Assembly (NCBI GenBank): GCA_934699585.1
Contig: CAKUWY010000016.1
Span: 1-64,000 of the forward strand
DNA: 64,000 bases
Source: an uncultured Fibrobacter sp.
GTDB lineage: Bacteria > Fibrobacterota > Fibrobacteria > Fibrobacterales > Fibrobacteraceae
Reading direction: 5' to 3'
Program-made: the position numbers and the translations under genes
The notes under the pieces: model-generated
Seen by the model: only the letters and a program-made list of their open reading frames with translations
Databases searched by the model: none
Told to the model about the DNA's origin: nothing
Part shown: positions 24,651 through 33,396 of the stretch, piece after piece
Layout of the letters: each line of letters starts with the position of its first letter
Numbering within the stretch: position 1 is the stretch's first letter

Positions 24651-25691
24651 TTATTCACCTGGCTTGAATCTCATTATTTTGTACGGGCCTGGGACGGGCG
24701 CACCGTCATGGTACTTGGGCTCGTCGTCAATGCGGGAGCAGCTGATGTACAGATAGCCGTTCCTGAACGCATAACTGTCGGGCCACGGGAAAAGTTCTCG
24801 CGACGCCTTGATTTCGACCATTTGCAACTGTGGTGTAATTTTTACGATTCGACGATTTTCAAGGTCGCCAAGGTAAAGGTTTCCGGCGTCATCAAATTCA
24901 ATTCCATCGGATGTCGTGAATCGTCCCAAAAATTCAACCAACTTCTCAAGCGCATCGTCAGAAAGCGAAAAATTCTTTAAAGCCGAAGTCGGTATGCGAA
25001 ACAGCCTGTCATCCGTAAGCGCCTTGAAATAGATGAACTTCAGATCTTTCGAAAGCGCGATGCCGTCAGAATTTGCGCGGTAGGGTTTTCCACGATTAAT
25101 CAGTGGTTTTGAGCCACTTTTGAAAACGTAACTGGAATCCGCCAAAACGCAGTCACGGTCACGCAGCACCTGTCGTGCGCGACTCTTTTTCAGGTCGAGC
25201 ACAACAAGCCCGCCACCTTCACCAGAATTCGTAATGTAGGCGAATTCGTTTTTAGAATCTATGCGGATATCATTCAAGTAGCCTCGCCCGGGAACAACAG
25301 AATCGAGCGCCCAAATGCTTTCCACCTTGTCCGTCGAAATGTTGATTCGGACAATGCGTTTTGCACGCGGTTCAACCACCCACATGCGGTCCTTTTCATC
25401 GATGACAACCGCCTGCACAGAAGTGAACTTGTGCCTACTCCAGGTCGAATCAGGATAGGGGACTTTTTTACCATCGCGAATTTCAACAAGGGCGTCCAAA
25501 TACGGGCCATCCCAATGTGGATAGTTCGTAAAAAGTCGGCCCGACTCCGAAACTGCCACCCCGGTCAACTGGTAAGTTGAATCTTCAAAGACCGTCTCGA
25601 ACTGCTGAGCGAACAAGAAGTCCGCTGCAAAAATGTTCAGTGTCAAAATCGCTACTGCGGTTGACTTCAATAAAGCGCGTGCTACCTTCAT
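24651..25691 (-). CDS. Secreted major royal jelly / yellow-like beta-propeller protein
   Basis: 346 aa from ATG 25691 (MKVARALLKSTAVAILTLNI, a signal peptide ending near FLFAQ); longer frames to 25790 add an implausible leader. The remainder reads as a six-bladed propeller of the MRJP/SMP-30 type: TGVAVSESGRLFTNYPHWDG, VVIDEKDRMWVVEPRAKRIV, NDIRIDSKNEFAYITNSGEG, NSDGIALSKDLKFIYFKALT. Bacterial members are extracytoplasmic and mostly uncharacterised, sometimes acting as lactonases. No clear SD, so the start is uncertain. Confidence 0.7.
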   Translation of the reverse strand: MKVARALLKSTAVAILTLNIFAADFLFAQQFETVFEDSTYQLTGVAVSESGRLFTNYPHWDGPYLDALVEIRDGKKVPYPDSTWSRHKFTSVQAVVIDEKDRMWVVEPRAKRIVRINISTDKVESIWALDSVVPGRGYLNDIRIDSKNEFAYITNSGEGGGLVVLDLKKSRARQVLRDRDCVLADSSYVFKSGSKPLINRGKPYRANSDGIALSKDLKFIYFKALTDDRLFRIPTSALKNFSLSDDALEKLVEFLGRFTTSDGIEFDDAGNLYLGDLENRRIVKITPQLQMVEIKASRELFPWPDSYAFRNGYLYISCSRIDDEPKYHDGAPVPGPYKIMRFKPGE

Positions 25692-25850
25692 ACGATTTTT
25701 ACCATAAAAACGCAAAGCCATATAACAGAATTTAGGAAAAAAATCGGGCGGGTGGCGGGGAAAGCCGGGGCTGAAGCGAGGGGAAGACATCCCCCTTTAT
25801 TCACCACATTCTATTCATTGTGTCGCTTATGCGATATAGTGTATTTTTAC

Positions 25851-25870
25851 GTCATTGCGGAGCGAAGTAA
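25851..25870. repeat. Partial dispersed repeat (GTCATTGCG type)
   Basis: GTCATTGCGGAGCGAAGTAA, a truncated unit of the GTCATTGCGAG family between the GNAT and royal-jelly-type genes. Confidence 0.4.
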
Positions 25871-25876
25871 AATCAG

Positions 25877-26413
25877 TTAAGAGAAATTTTTCCACCAGAA
25901 ACGTTTCAAATCCGCAAGAATATCATCGTAATCTTGCATGGTAAACGTTCCGTTCCCCATCATCATGATGGTAAATTCGAGACCGTCAAAAGACTTGTAA
26001 ATGTTGGTGTCGCGAAAACCGTTGCGCTTGTAAAAGGCCTGACGCCGCTTGCGCTGGACCTGATTTTCACATTCCTGTCGCGGTGATTCCATGTCGAGAA
26101 TGTTCGTGCCATCCTTATACTTTTCAATCAACTGAGACAATATCTGCTGTCCGTATCCTTTGCCGCGAAGTTCAGGACGCACTGCAAAATACCAAAACCA
26201 ATTGTACTTCTTTCCGGGATAGACAATGGTAAAGCCAACGAAATCGCTTGCGGAACTGCCATTTTCATAATAGGCCGAGACATCGAGATTCATTTCGCCA
26301 ATCAGTTGGAGCAGCCTTTCGTAGGGAATCTGTTCGCCTTCCGGAAACGCCTCCTTGTAAAGGGAGCGAACCTCTTGAATATCCTCGTTTGGTAAAATTC
26401 GCTTGCTTAGCAT
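25877..26413 (-). CDS. GNAT-family N-acetyltransferase
   Basis: 178 aa. FWYFAVRPELRGKGYGQQIL contains the acetyl-CoA-binding RGKGYG loop, and RRQAFYKRNGFRDTNIYK is the C-terminal strand pair. The tail FTMQDYDDILADLKRFWWKN recurs as detached fragments at 24555-24627 and 29305-29352. Last gene of the minus-strand operon 29148-25877 with a flavoprotein, a hydrolase and an aldo/keto reductase. Substrate unknown. Confidence 0.75.
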   Translation of the reverse strand: MLSKRILPNEDIQEVRSLYKEAFPEGEQIPYERLLQLIGEMNLDVSAYYENGSSASDFVGFTIVYPGKKYNWFWYFAVRPELRGKGYGQQILSQLIEKYKDGTNILDMESPRQECENQVQRKRRQAFYKRNGFRDTNIYKSFDGLEFTIMMMGNGTFTMQDYDDILADLKRFWWKNFS

Positions 26414-26436
26414 AACATTTATCCAATAATTTTAAT

Positions 26437-27384
26437 CTACCAGTTCTCGTAACGGTTGCCCGTGTTAATCGCTGCGATTTGCCTCATTTCATCGGCAGTC
26501 AGCTCAAAGTCGAATATCGAGATATTTTCCTTGATATGGCCCGGATTTTTGGAACCCGGAATGGCGATATAACCCGCCTGCACATGCCAGCGCAATACGA
26601 TCTGTGCCGCTGTTTTGCCATGCGCTTTTGCGATTTTTACGATAGTTGAATTGCCAAGAACATCTTCGGTATGGCCTCGCCCGCCAAGCGGATAATACGA
26701 TTCGACGAATGCCCCGAATTTCTTTGCGTATTCTTTGAAATCGGTATTCTGATAATAGATGTGATTTTCGTTCTGCACTACCGCGGGCTTGATTTCAAAA
26801 TCATTGAAGAAGTGTTTTGCCGTTTTTTCGGAATAAAAATTCGATATCCCGATGGAGCGGATTTTCTTTGCCTTCACGGCGCGCTCCATCGCCTTATAGA
26901 TGGCCTTGTCGCTTGCATCGTCGCCATGCTGATGTAAAAGCATCAAGTCGATGTAATCAAGTCCGAGTTTTTCCAATGAATCGTCAATGTCTTCATCTGG
27001 AGAACTACTCCATGGCACCAATTTTGAGGTAATGAAGAGTTCTTCACGCTTAACAAGTCCATCGGCAATGGCGCGCTTAACGCCCTTGCCAACGGATTCT
27101 TCGTTGTCGTAATACTTTGCCGTATCAATCAGGCGATACCCGTTCTTGATGGCGACATACACGGCGTCTTCGGCAACTTGACCGCGGAGGGTCCAGGTGC
27201 CAAGCCCGAGCACAGGCATTTCGTAACCCGAATTCAACTTGACAGTCGGTGCAGCTGCTTTTACAGCAATTCCAGTTTTATCCATCGAGTTTCCTTTGCC
27301 TGTATTTTTAGAAGAAGCCTGGGACGCAGCTTCACTTGCGCACGCCACCAGGCTCATCAGGATTATCAACAACGCTTTTCGCAT
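26437..27384 (-). CDS. Lipoprotein-type aldo/keto reductase
   Basis: 315 aa. A lipoprotein-like signal ends SLVAC (Cys15), unusual for this normally cytoplasmic NADPH-dependent family. The core is complete: MPVLGLGTWTLRGQ, RLIDTAKYYDNEESVGKGVK with catalytic Asp and Tyr, FITSKLV with the Lys, YIDLMLLHQHG with the His, and cofactor segment AIPGSKNPGHIKEN. Its ATG follows the stop of the hydrolase gene by one base, implying translational coupling. May act on carbonyls in the envelope, or the signal may be non-functional. Confidence 0.8.
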   Translation of the reverse strand: MRKALLIILMSLVACASEAASQASSKNTGKGNSMDKTGIAVKAAAPTVKLNSGYEMPVLGLGTWTLRGQVAEDAVYVAIKNGYRLIDTAKYYDNEESVGKGVKRAIADGLVKREELFITSKLVPWSSSPDEDIDDSLEKLGLDYIDLMLLHQHGDDASDKAIYKAMERAVKAKKIRSIGISNFYSEKTAKHFFNDFEIKPAVVQNENHIYYQNTDFKEYAKKFGAFVESYYPLGGRGHTEDVLGNSTIVKIAKAHGKTAAQIVLRWHVQAGYIAIPGSKNPGHIKENISIFDFELTADEMRQIAAINTGNRYENW

Positions 27385-27385
27385 T

Positions 27386-28591
27386 CTACTTCAGATTCGT
27401 CTTGAAGAATTCAACCATCTTGTCGTAAGGAATCACGTTTGCACGGTCATCGTAGAGGTCGGTGTGGACTGCGCCCGGGACAATCAGAAGTTCCTTGTTG
27501 CCGACAGTCAGGCTCCAGTTTTTGCTTGCATCAAGCTTTGCGGGGACCTTGACCTTCTTGCCGGTCATCTTTTCGAACGCACCTTCGCTGAAGTAGCGGC
27601 TGTGGGCCTTTTCGCCGTGAATCAGGAGCACGGGATTGCTGATTTCGTTTGCGTATGCGAGAAGCGGCTGGTTGATGAATGACTGCGTGCCCGTAGTACG
27701 CCAGCCTTCGTTGCTGCCAACACTGCGCTTGTGGTAGCCGCGCGGGGTCTTGTAGAAGTTCGTGTAGTCCTTCAAGAATTGCGGTGTTTCGGCGGTGAGC
27801 TGGTCCGGATTCGGAAGAGTCGGAGTGGATTGGTAATCACCGTTCCTGTAATCTTCGGTGCGCTGCTTCGCCATGGCGATACGCATCTGGTCACGGTAAG
27901 CCTTGTTGTCATTGGCATCGTTGTACCCGTTCGAAGATACGCGGGTCATGTCGTACATCGTGGAAGCGACCGTTGCCTTGATTCGTGGGTCAAGAGCTGC
28001 GGCGTTCACGGCCATACCGCCCCAACCGCAAATACCGATGATGCCGATCTTTTCGGCGTCCACATCTTCGCGCACGGAGAGGTAGTCAACGGCTGCGAGG
28101 AAGTCTTCGGTATTGATGTCGGGCGAAGCAATACGGCGAGGTTCACCACCAGATTCGCCAGTAAACGATGGGTCAAATGCAATGGTTAGGAATCCGCGTT
28201 CGGCCATGTGCTGGGCGTAAAGGCCGGAAACCTGTTCCTTGACGGCACCGAACGGGCCCGAAACAGCGAGTGCCGGGAACTTGCCGCCCACCTTGAGGCT
28301 CGTGTCCTTGGGCATGTAGAGATCTGCCGCAAGTTCAATTCCGTAACGGTTGTGGAATGTAATCTTGGAATGTTCCACCTTGTCGCTCTGCGGGAAAACC
28401 TTGTCCCATTCGGTGGTGAGCTTCAGTTTGTTCATATCTTTCTCCGGTGCGGGTTGAGTTGCTTCTTGTGTGGGTTGCGCGGCCGGCGTAGCGGCACCTT
28501 GTGCAGCGTTGTTTTCTTTTTCAGGGCAGCAGGCCATCAGAGAGCCTGCGGTGAGTACGGCAAACGCCGCGGTCAAGATTTTGGATTTCAT
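27386..28591 (-). CDS. Alpha/beta hydrolase lipoprotein
   Basis: 401 aa. Signal ends GSLMAC (Cys21). Hydrolase core: FPALAVSGPFGAVKEQVSGL, GFLTIAFDPSFTGESGGEPR, then nucleophile elbow GICGWGGMAVNAAALDPRIK. The elbow has cysteine where most family members have serine, as in dienelactone hydrolases (GxCxG). LLIHGEKAHSRYFSEGAFEK supplies the acid region and VPGAVHTDLYD the histidine. SD AAGGAG. Second gene in the redox operon starting at 29148. Substrate unknown. Confidence 0.75.
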   Translation of the reverse strand: MKSKILTAAFAVLTAGSLMACCPEKENNAAQGAATPAAQPTQEATQPAPEKDMNKLKLTTEWDKVFPQSDKVEHSKITFHNRYGIELAADLYMPKDTSLKVGGKFPALAVSGPFGAVKEQVSGLYAQHMAERGFLTIAFDPSFTGESGGEPRRIASPDINTEDFLAAVDYLSVREDVDAEKIGIIGICGWGGMAVNAAALDPRIKATVASTMYDMTRVSSNGYNDANDNKAYRDQMRIAMAKQRTEDYRNGDYQSTPTLPNPDQLTAETPQFLKDYTNFYKTPRGYHKRSVGSNEGWRTTGTQSFINQPLLAYANEISNPVLLIHGEKAHSRYFSEGAFEKMTGKKVKVPAKLDASKNWSLTVGNKELLIVPGAVHTDLYDDRANVIPYDKMVEFFKTNLK

Positions 28592-28608
28592 GATTTATCT
28601 CCTTGTTG

Positions 28609-29148
28609 TTAAACTTTGCTTCCCATAGCGTAAATTTTTTTCAGGAATGTCGGGCGCTCCTTGACATCGCCAGGATTTTCGGCGCCGGTAGCACAAATGC
28701 CACCCTTATATTTCACACCGTCGAAACAGGCAATCCACCCGCTGATGCCGCGCTTTGCGATGTTCATGGCCTTCTTGTCGGTGTCGGCAGCGGAAGTGAG
28801 CAGGTAAATTTCGCGGAACTTGTAATCGCTCGTATAAAGGGAATTGGCGCGATCAAGCATCGTCTTGAGCTGACCGCTCATCTCGTAATAGTAAATGGGC
28901 GTCGCGAACACGATGACTTCGGCTTTCTTCATTTTTTCAGTGATGGCATTCGCATCGTCCTTGATGACGCACTTGCCCTTCTTCTGACAGGCAAGGCAAC
29001 CCGTGCAGAAAGCAATCTTCTTGCCCCGCAGCGAAACGACTTCCACCTTGTTGCCTGCCTCGGCGGCACCCTTCGCAAATTCCTGTGCCATGGCCTCGGA
29101 ATTGCTCTTGGTACGCAAACTGCTCGAAATCACTAGAACGTTTTTCAT
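28609..29148 (-). CDS. NADPH-dependent FMN reductase / iron-sulfur flavoprotein-like
   Basis: 179 aa from ATG 29148 (GGAG six to seven bases upstream; an upstream ATG at 29160 is also possible). MKNVLVISSSLRTKSNSEAM is the FMN phosphate loop, FCTGCLACQKKGKCVIKDDA the cysteine segment seen in iron-sulfur flavoproteins, and VIVFATPIYYYEMSGQLKTM the flavin loop. First gene of the 29148-25877 operon, with the ATGC-N7-GCAT dyad 80 bases upstream. Confidence 0.8.
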   Translation of the reverse strand: MKNVLVISSSLRTKSNSEAMAQEFAKGAAEAGNKVEVVSLRGKKIAFCTGCLACQKKGKCVIKDDANAITEKMKKAEVIVFATPIYYYEMSGQLKTMLDRANSLYTSDYKFREIYLLTSAADTDKKAMNIAKRGISGWIACFDGVKYKGGICATGAENPGDVKERPTFLKKIYAMGSKV

Positions 29149-29228
29149 TTTCGACTCCATTTTCCTTTACGCTTATAATATAACTTATTCGCCATGCAAT
29201 AGCAAATACTTATTTACTATGGCTTGCT

Positions 29229-29243
29229 ATGCTTTTTAGGCAT
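29229..29243. promoter_or_regulatory. ATGC-N7-GCAT operator, flavoprotein operon
   Basis: ATGCTTTTTAGGCAT. Embedded in an upstream block (AATAGCAAATACTTATTTAC ... GCTATGC) matching that before the flavodoxin gene at 21743. Confidence 0.55.
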
Positions 29244-29304
29244 AAAAAATGTATAGCTAATAAGTAATTGTCAATCCCCTGCTTTTGAGTTATTTTTAAC
29301 GCAT

Positions 29305-29352
29305 TCAATAGAAGGGCAACATTTCTGCCAGAATATCGTAGCAATCCTGCAG
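29305..29352 (-). pseudogene. Acetyltransferase tail remnant abutting an ATPase stop codon
   Basis: Minus strand reads LQDCYDILAEMLPFY stop, similar to the GNAT tail QDYDDILADLKRFWW. It begins at the very next base after the stop codon (29353-29355) of the DUF4143 ATPase gene. Confidence 0.5.
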
Positions 29353-30612
29353 TTACGCTCTCAAGCAATTTAGAGGAATGACATATATTCCATCTGGACG
29401 CCGGTACGCGGGACCCGTAGCGGTGACAATCGCCATAAAAGCCATATTCGGGTCATTGACATCATTCTTTAATTTGATCAGGTTCGCAACACCTTCTTCA
29501 ACGAGTTTATCGCCACCAAGCTTGATTTCAATGGCGCCCCATTTCCCCTTGCCGGTATGGACAACGGCATCGCATTCCAGCCCGCGACTATCTCGGTAGT
29601 GTTTGACGTTTCCGCCAAGCAGGCTCGCATAGATGCTCAAATCGCGCACGGCCAAATCCTCAAAGAATAGGCCAAAGGATTTCAAATCAGACATTAGATC
29701 ATCAGGAGAAATATCAAGTGCCTGACATGCGATGGATGCGTCGACAAAATGCCTTGTGGGTGTGGTGCGCACGACAGCCTTGCTGCGGAGGTTGGGGTTC
29801 CAGGCTTCAATGTCGCTGATGATGAACAAATCCTTGAGTGCATCCCAGTAGTCATCGAAGGTCTTTGTGTCCATGGTCCGGTTATTTGATTCGGTTATGT
29901 CTTGAATGATTGTCCTGTAGGCGGCTTCGGTAGAAATATTTCGGGCGTAGCTGCGCAAAATCATCCGCAGAACTTCGGGTTTCTTGTTGCGGAATTTTTC
30001 ATTCTCGCTTGTATCGAAATTAAAAAGGCCATTGTAATAGTTTGCCGTGACATCGAGAGCAACGCTTCGATCGTCAAGAATCGAAAGGGGCCAGCCGCCA
30101 CGGCAAGTGTAGAAAGCCATGTCTTTCAGGGAATGCTTTTCGTTTGTGTCATATACATTGGGAGCATCGCTAGAAAAAAGTTCCGCAAGTGAAACGGACC
30201 CGGTGGAATCGCCGGATTCAAAAAGTGACATAGGGCGCATGGGGAGCGTCACGATGCGGCCTGCGCCGGAATGGTGAATCTGGCTTTTGTCGGCAGGGGT
30301 GGAGCTGCCCGTCAGAATGAACTGTCCAAAACCGGGATTTTCATCGGCCCACGCCCTAACCTCGTCCCAAAATTCGGGGACGGTCTGCCATTCGTCGATA
30401 AGCCTTGGCTGTTCGCCCAAGAGCGTGTTGTGCGGCTCCATTCGGGCCAATTCGATGTTCCGGCGTGTAGCGAGGCGAACATTGCTTTTCGACATACGAA
30501 GGCAGGTTGTGGTTTTTCCGCAGAATTTAGGCCCAGCGACTAGAACCGCGCTACTGGACTTAAGCAATCGCTCAATTTGGCTTTCGATGTATCGGGGGCG
30601 ATAATTGTCCAT
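29353..30612 (-). CDS. AAA_14/DUF4143 ATPase
   Basis: 419 aa. Walker A AGPKFCGKTTT, Walker B region RLIDEWQTVPEFWDEVRAWA, sensor-like QFILTGSSTPADKS. A C-terminal DUF4143 domain carries a nuclease-like fold signature (GLECDAVVHTGKGKWGAIEI then KLGGD: D ... ExK). The family is widespread in Bacteroidetes and Fibrobacteres, with unknown cellular role. One of four such genes in the window. Three 23-bp-spaced repeats lie in its promoter. The stop codon abuts a fragment of an acetyltransferase gene. Confidence 0.8.
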   Translation of the reverse strand: MDNYRPRYIESQIERLLKSSSAVLVAGPKFCGKTTTCLRMSKSNVRLATRRNIELARMEPHNTLLGEQPRLIDEWQTVPEFWDEVRAWADENPGFGQFILTGSSTPADKSQIHHSGAGRIVTLPMRPMSLFESGDSTGSVSLAELFSSDAPNVYDTNEKHSLKDMAFYTCRGGWPLSILDDRSVALDVTANYYNGLFNFDTSENEKFRNKKPEVLRMILRSYARNISTEAAYRTIIQDITESNNRTMDTKTFDDYWDALKDLFIISDIEAWNPNLRSKAVVRTTPTRHFVDASIACQALDISPDDLMSDLKSFGLFFEDLAVRDLSIYASLLGGNVKHYRDSRGLECDAVVHTGKGKWGAIEIKLGGDKLVEEGVANLIKLKNDVNDPNMAFMAIVTATGPAYRRPDGIYVIPLNCLRA

Positions 30613-30644
30613 TTTGAACCTCTTTTTGACCTAAATATAAAAAA

Positions 30645-30703
30645 TTCCCAAGATTGTTGTGTAGAAATTCCCGAAATTATTGTATTTTCACTCCCAAGAT
30701 TGT
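30645..30703. promoter_or_regulatory. Three direct repeats upstream of the DUF4143 gene
   Basis: TTCCCAAGATTGT (30645), TTCCCGAAATTATTGT (30668) and CTCCCAAGATTGT (30691), starting exactly 23 bp apart, within the AT-rich 180-base gap 30613-30793. Probable binding sites for a regulator, perhaps the ATPase itself. The gap holds no gene. Confidence 0.5.
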
Positions 30704-30793
30704 GAAAATTTCTATAAAAATTGCCTAAAAAGGCTAAAAATCGCTCTTTTGACGGTTTTTAGGGTGGTACTTCGCCAAAACTTGTAATGTACT

Positions 30794-30982
30794 TTAGATT
30801 TTGAACTGCAAAATCTCTTCGGCAGTCAATTCTTCGATTTTCTTGCCGACACGCTCGGCATATTCTCCGAGCTTAAAAATATTCAACTTACTTTTCGGAG
30901 AGGGCTTGTACGGATCCGGTGTCGCCATGTATTCTTCCATGGAGTCCGCCAGAATTACCGCCGGCTTTCTAATTCCATTCAT
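30794..30982 (-). CDS. Small conserved partner protein, 62 aa (copy 2)
   Basis: Starts MNGIRKPAVILADSMEEYMA, then TPDPYKPSPKSKLNIFKLGE, and ends TAEEILQFKI. Homologue of the protein at 18605-18790. Lies 12 bases after the DUF262-HNH gene stop (minus strand), with SD AAGGAAAT. No domain recognised; small and charged. Recurrence beside two different enzymes suggests a general partner such as an antitoxin, immunity or adaptor protein. This is inference. Confidence 0.7.
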   Translation of the reverse strand: MNGIRKPAVILADSMEEYMATPDPYKPSPKSKLNIFKLGEYAERVGKKIEELTAEEILQFKI

Positions 30983-30994
30983 AGGTTGATTTCC

Positions 30995-32194
30995 TTATCT
31001 ATTTCCCTTGGCCCTATTATGCGACTTGCAGAGCATTTCGCAATTATTGCGGTCGGTGGCTCCGCCCTTGCTCCAAGCGGTCACATGGTCGGCGTCCATC
31101 TCGGCGAGTTTCCAGATTTTGTTCATGTTGGCGTTTTCTGACATTGCGCAGTAAGGGCAATTTGATACACCTTTTTGCTGGGCGACAGCAGTTTGCTTGG
31201 TATAGACGCTTTTCTTTGTCGCCTCGTCAAATACACGTACATTCAAGAGTTTTTTGTCCTGTTCGCCCCCAAGGATATATTCAAAAATTCCCTTACGGTC
31301 TTTTACATAAGGATCCGCATAGAGCGATATAACTCTGTCGTGAACATCCTTAGGACTGTAGGCCTTGTTATGGAATGTTTCATATAAACGTCCCCATTCA
31401 AGACCACACATTTCACTTTCGGTCATATCAAAAACACTAGAAACCCAATCTATGACCGTGTTGAAGTAAGTTCTCAGTTCATCGATACTCACGTCACGAC
31501 GATGCTTCGCCATATAGGAATCTTTCTTGGGCAATTTATACTTTTTCGCTTCTTCTTCAGAAATCATTACTTCACTAACCCAATCAAGAGCGATGCTTAG
31601 AATTCCTTGACGATTCGGTTCGCCGCGTACATAGGTTTGCCACTTTTGAACATTTGAATTCCTAGAATTGCTGAATTCCGCCTTGGCAGCAGTTACAAAC
31701 GGGCCTGAAAAAATGGCGTTCAATAATTCTTGTTCATTTAGCGGGATGCCTGCGATATTGATGGTTTTGAACCACTCCTTGATATCGGTTTCTTCTCCCT
31801 CGCACTCATAAACCAGCAACTCGTAATCTTCAAGTTCCTTTTGCTTTTCAGTTGGAAGTCCCGAAAAATATTGGGGTATTCCGTTTGCGTCCGCGATACC
31901 GAACTTTCCTTTGATGAATCGCCCGATAGATGTTATGCGTTGTTGTCCGTCAAGAACTTCAAGATGTTCATTGTCAATTTTGTTAAAATAGATAAGTCCA
32001 AGTGGATAGCCCTTGAGCATGGAGTCAATCACGGCGACATCACGTTTTCCATCAGCGTAGATGTAATTACGCTGATATTCTGGTTGGATAGTGAGTTTTC
32101 CTGAAAGTCCGAATAAGCCTTTGCCTTCAAGTTCGTTATAAACAAAGCCTTCGCAGATTTGCTTTACAGTGTAGGTCTTGAGTTGGGTTTTCAT
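30995..32194 (-). CDS. DUF262-HNH nuclease (GmrSD/SspE-like)
   Basis: 399 aa. N-terminal DUF262 domain with IQPEYQRNYIY and the conserved nucleotide motif DGQQR (82-86). C-terminal classical HNH nuclease (about 340-399): CPYC, DADHVTAWSKGG, NNCEMLCKSHNRAKG. DUF262 proteins (GmrS, SspE, type IV restriction relatives) sense DNA modification and hydrolyse NTP. The gene overlaps the upstream EcoRI-type methylase by four bases (ATGA). Together they look like a restriction-modification or modification-sensing defence unit. Confidence 0.8.
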   Translation of the reverse strand: MKTQLKTYTVKQICEGFVYNELEGKGLFGLSGKLTIQPEYQRNYIYADGKRDVAVIDSMLKGYPLGLIYFNKIDNEHLEVLDGQQRITSIGRFIKGKFGIADANGIPQYFSGLPTEKQKELEDYELLVYECEGEETDIKEWFKTINIAGIPLNEQELLNAIFSGPFVTAAKAEFSNSRNSNVQKWQTYVRGEPNRQGILSIALDWVSEVMISEEEAKKYKLPKKDSYMAKHRRDVSIDELRTYFNTVIDWVSSVFDMTESEMCGLEWGRLYETFHNKAYSPKDVHDRVISLYADPYVKDRKGIFEYILGGEQDKKLLNVRVFDEATKKSVYTKQTAVAQQKGVSNCPYCAMSENANMNKIWKLAEMDADHVTAWSKGGATDRNNCEMLCKSHNRAKGNR

Positions 32195-33384
32195 GCAGAG
32201 AACTCCTTTGACTTAACGAGAACACGGGCATAAACCTGTTGATACATTTTTTCACCCACGATGTAATATGTATCGCCATCGGGAATTTCGGATAACTCGA
32301 TCGTAGCGCCATCATTCAATTTTGTTACGCGACTTTTCTTTCCATGCTTATCGACCTGTATCTGTTCTGGGTATACCTTATTTGCGCCACCAAACCATGT
32401 CTTGGTTATTCCTAAAATTTCAAACTGTTCGGGACAATATTTATCCAGGAAAGAAATCGGGACGCCCATCACGCCTTTGTAATCGCTTGGGATTGCATCC
32501 GTAAAAGGAATTTCTATAGCATCGTAATTATCGTATTTTTTGTACCCAATACCCTTGACTTCTTTGTGCTTACTGAATTTGATATTATCCGCCTCAGTCA
32601 TTAATGATAGAGGCTCGTGACGACGACCATGTTCGATGTTTGTGAACCAACGAACACCTTTTACTCTTATAAAATGATTTCCGTTTTCGTCTATTCTCCA
32701 CCCTGCCGCTTCAAGTGGATATTCCTTTGGAACTCCGAATTCTCTATCACCACTATGAATGGTTGCTCCAAGCCATGCTTCATTTTCCTTTAGTAAAGGA
32801 AATATTTCTTTATAGGTAATGGCATTCATATTTCCGATTACGGCAAATCTTTTTCCCGAATCCATGATCCAAGCCATAAATTCACGGAATAGGCTAAAAG
32901 GAGGATTGGTTATGATAAAATCGGCTTCATCTCGTAGTTTTTTTATCTCGTTTGAGCGGAAGTCTCCGTCACCTTCTAGATACTGCCATTCCAAATCATG
33001 AATGTCTATACGTCCGTTCTTATTGGTATCATGGTCAAGCGTAAAAATCTTGCCCCTGATTTTAGATTTATCTACGTCGAACCAAGGCGCTTGTTGCTCA
33101 AACAAAGTTGGTTGCCAATTCTTGATTTTGTATTTCTTGGACTCGATTGCATATGAGGTAGATACAAGTTTTCGTAGCCCCAGACGTTCAAAGTTTTGTG
33201 CGAAGTATAGGGTGAAGTTACTCCATTCAGGGTCATCACAAGGCAGAAACACCATCTTGTCGCGGAACACATCGGGATTGTATTCTAGATAGGCATTCAT
33301 TTCTTTTTCAATATCAGTAAACTGCGTATAAAACTCATCATTTTTCGCTTCTTTGGCTTTTCCAAGCGCATCGTTCTTTGCCAT
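32191..33384 (-). CDS. EcoRI-type adenine-specific DNA methyltransferase
   Basis: 397 aa. N-terminus NDEFYTQFTDIEKEMNAYLE and FLPCDDPEWSNFTLYFAQNF, then catalytic NPPF (160-163) in FIITNPPFSLFREFMAWIMD, match the EcoRI methylase family (MT_EcoRI), which makes N6-methyladenine. SD GGAG before the ATG. First gene of the operon methylase, DUF262-HNH, 62-aa protein. A 750-base hairpin array lies upstream. The partner nuclease is not EcoRI-like, which makes the pairing unusual. Confidence 0.85.
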   Translation of the reverse strand: MAKNDALGKAKEAKNDEFYTQFTDIEKEMNAYLEYNPDVFRDKMVFLPCDDPEWSNFTLYFAQNFERLGLRKLVSTSYAIESKKYKIKNWQPTLFEQQAPWFDVDKSKIRGKIFTLDHDTNKNGRIDIHDLEWQYLEGDGDFRSNEIKKLRDEADFIITNPPFSLFREFMAWIMDSGKRFAVIGNMNAITYKEIFPLLKENEAWLGATIHSGDREFGVPKEYPLEAAGWRIDENGNHFIRVKGVRWFTNIEHGRRHEPLSLMTEADNIKFSKHKEVKGIGYKKYDNYDAIEIPFTDAIPSDYKGVMGVPISFLDKYCPEQFEILGITKTWFGGANKVYPEQIQVDKHGKKSRVTKLNDGATIELSEIPDGDTYYIVGEKMYQQVYARVLVKSKEFSA

Positions 33385-33396
33385 CTTGTCGCTCCA

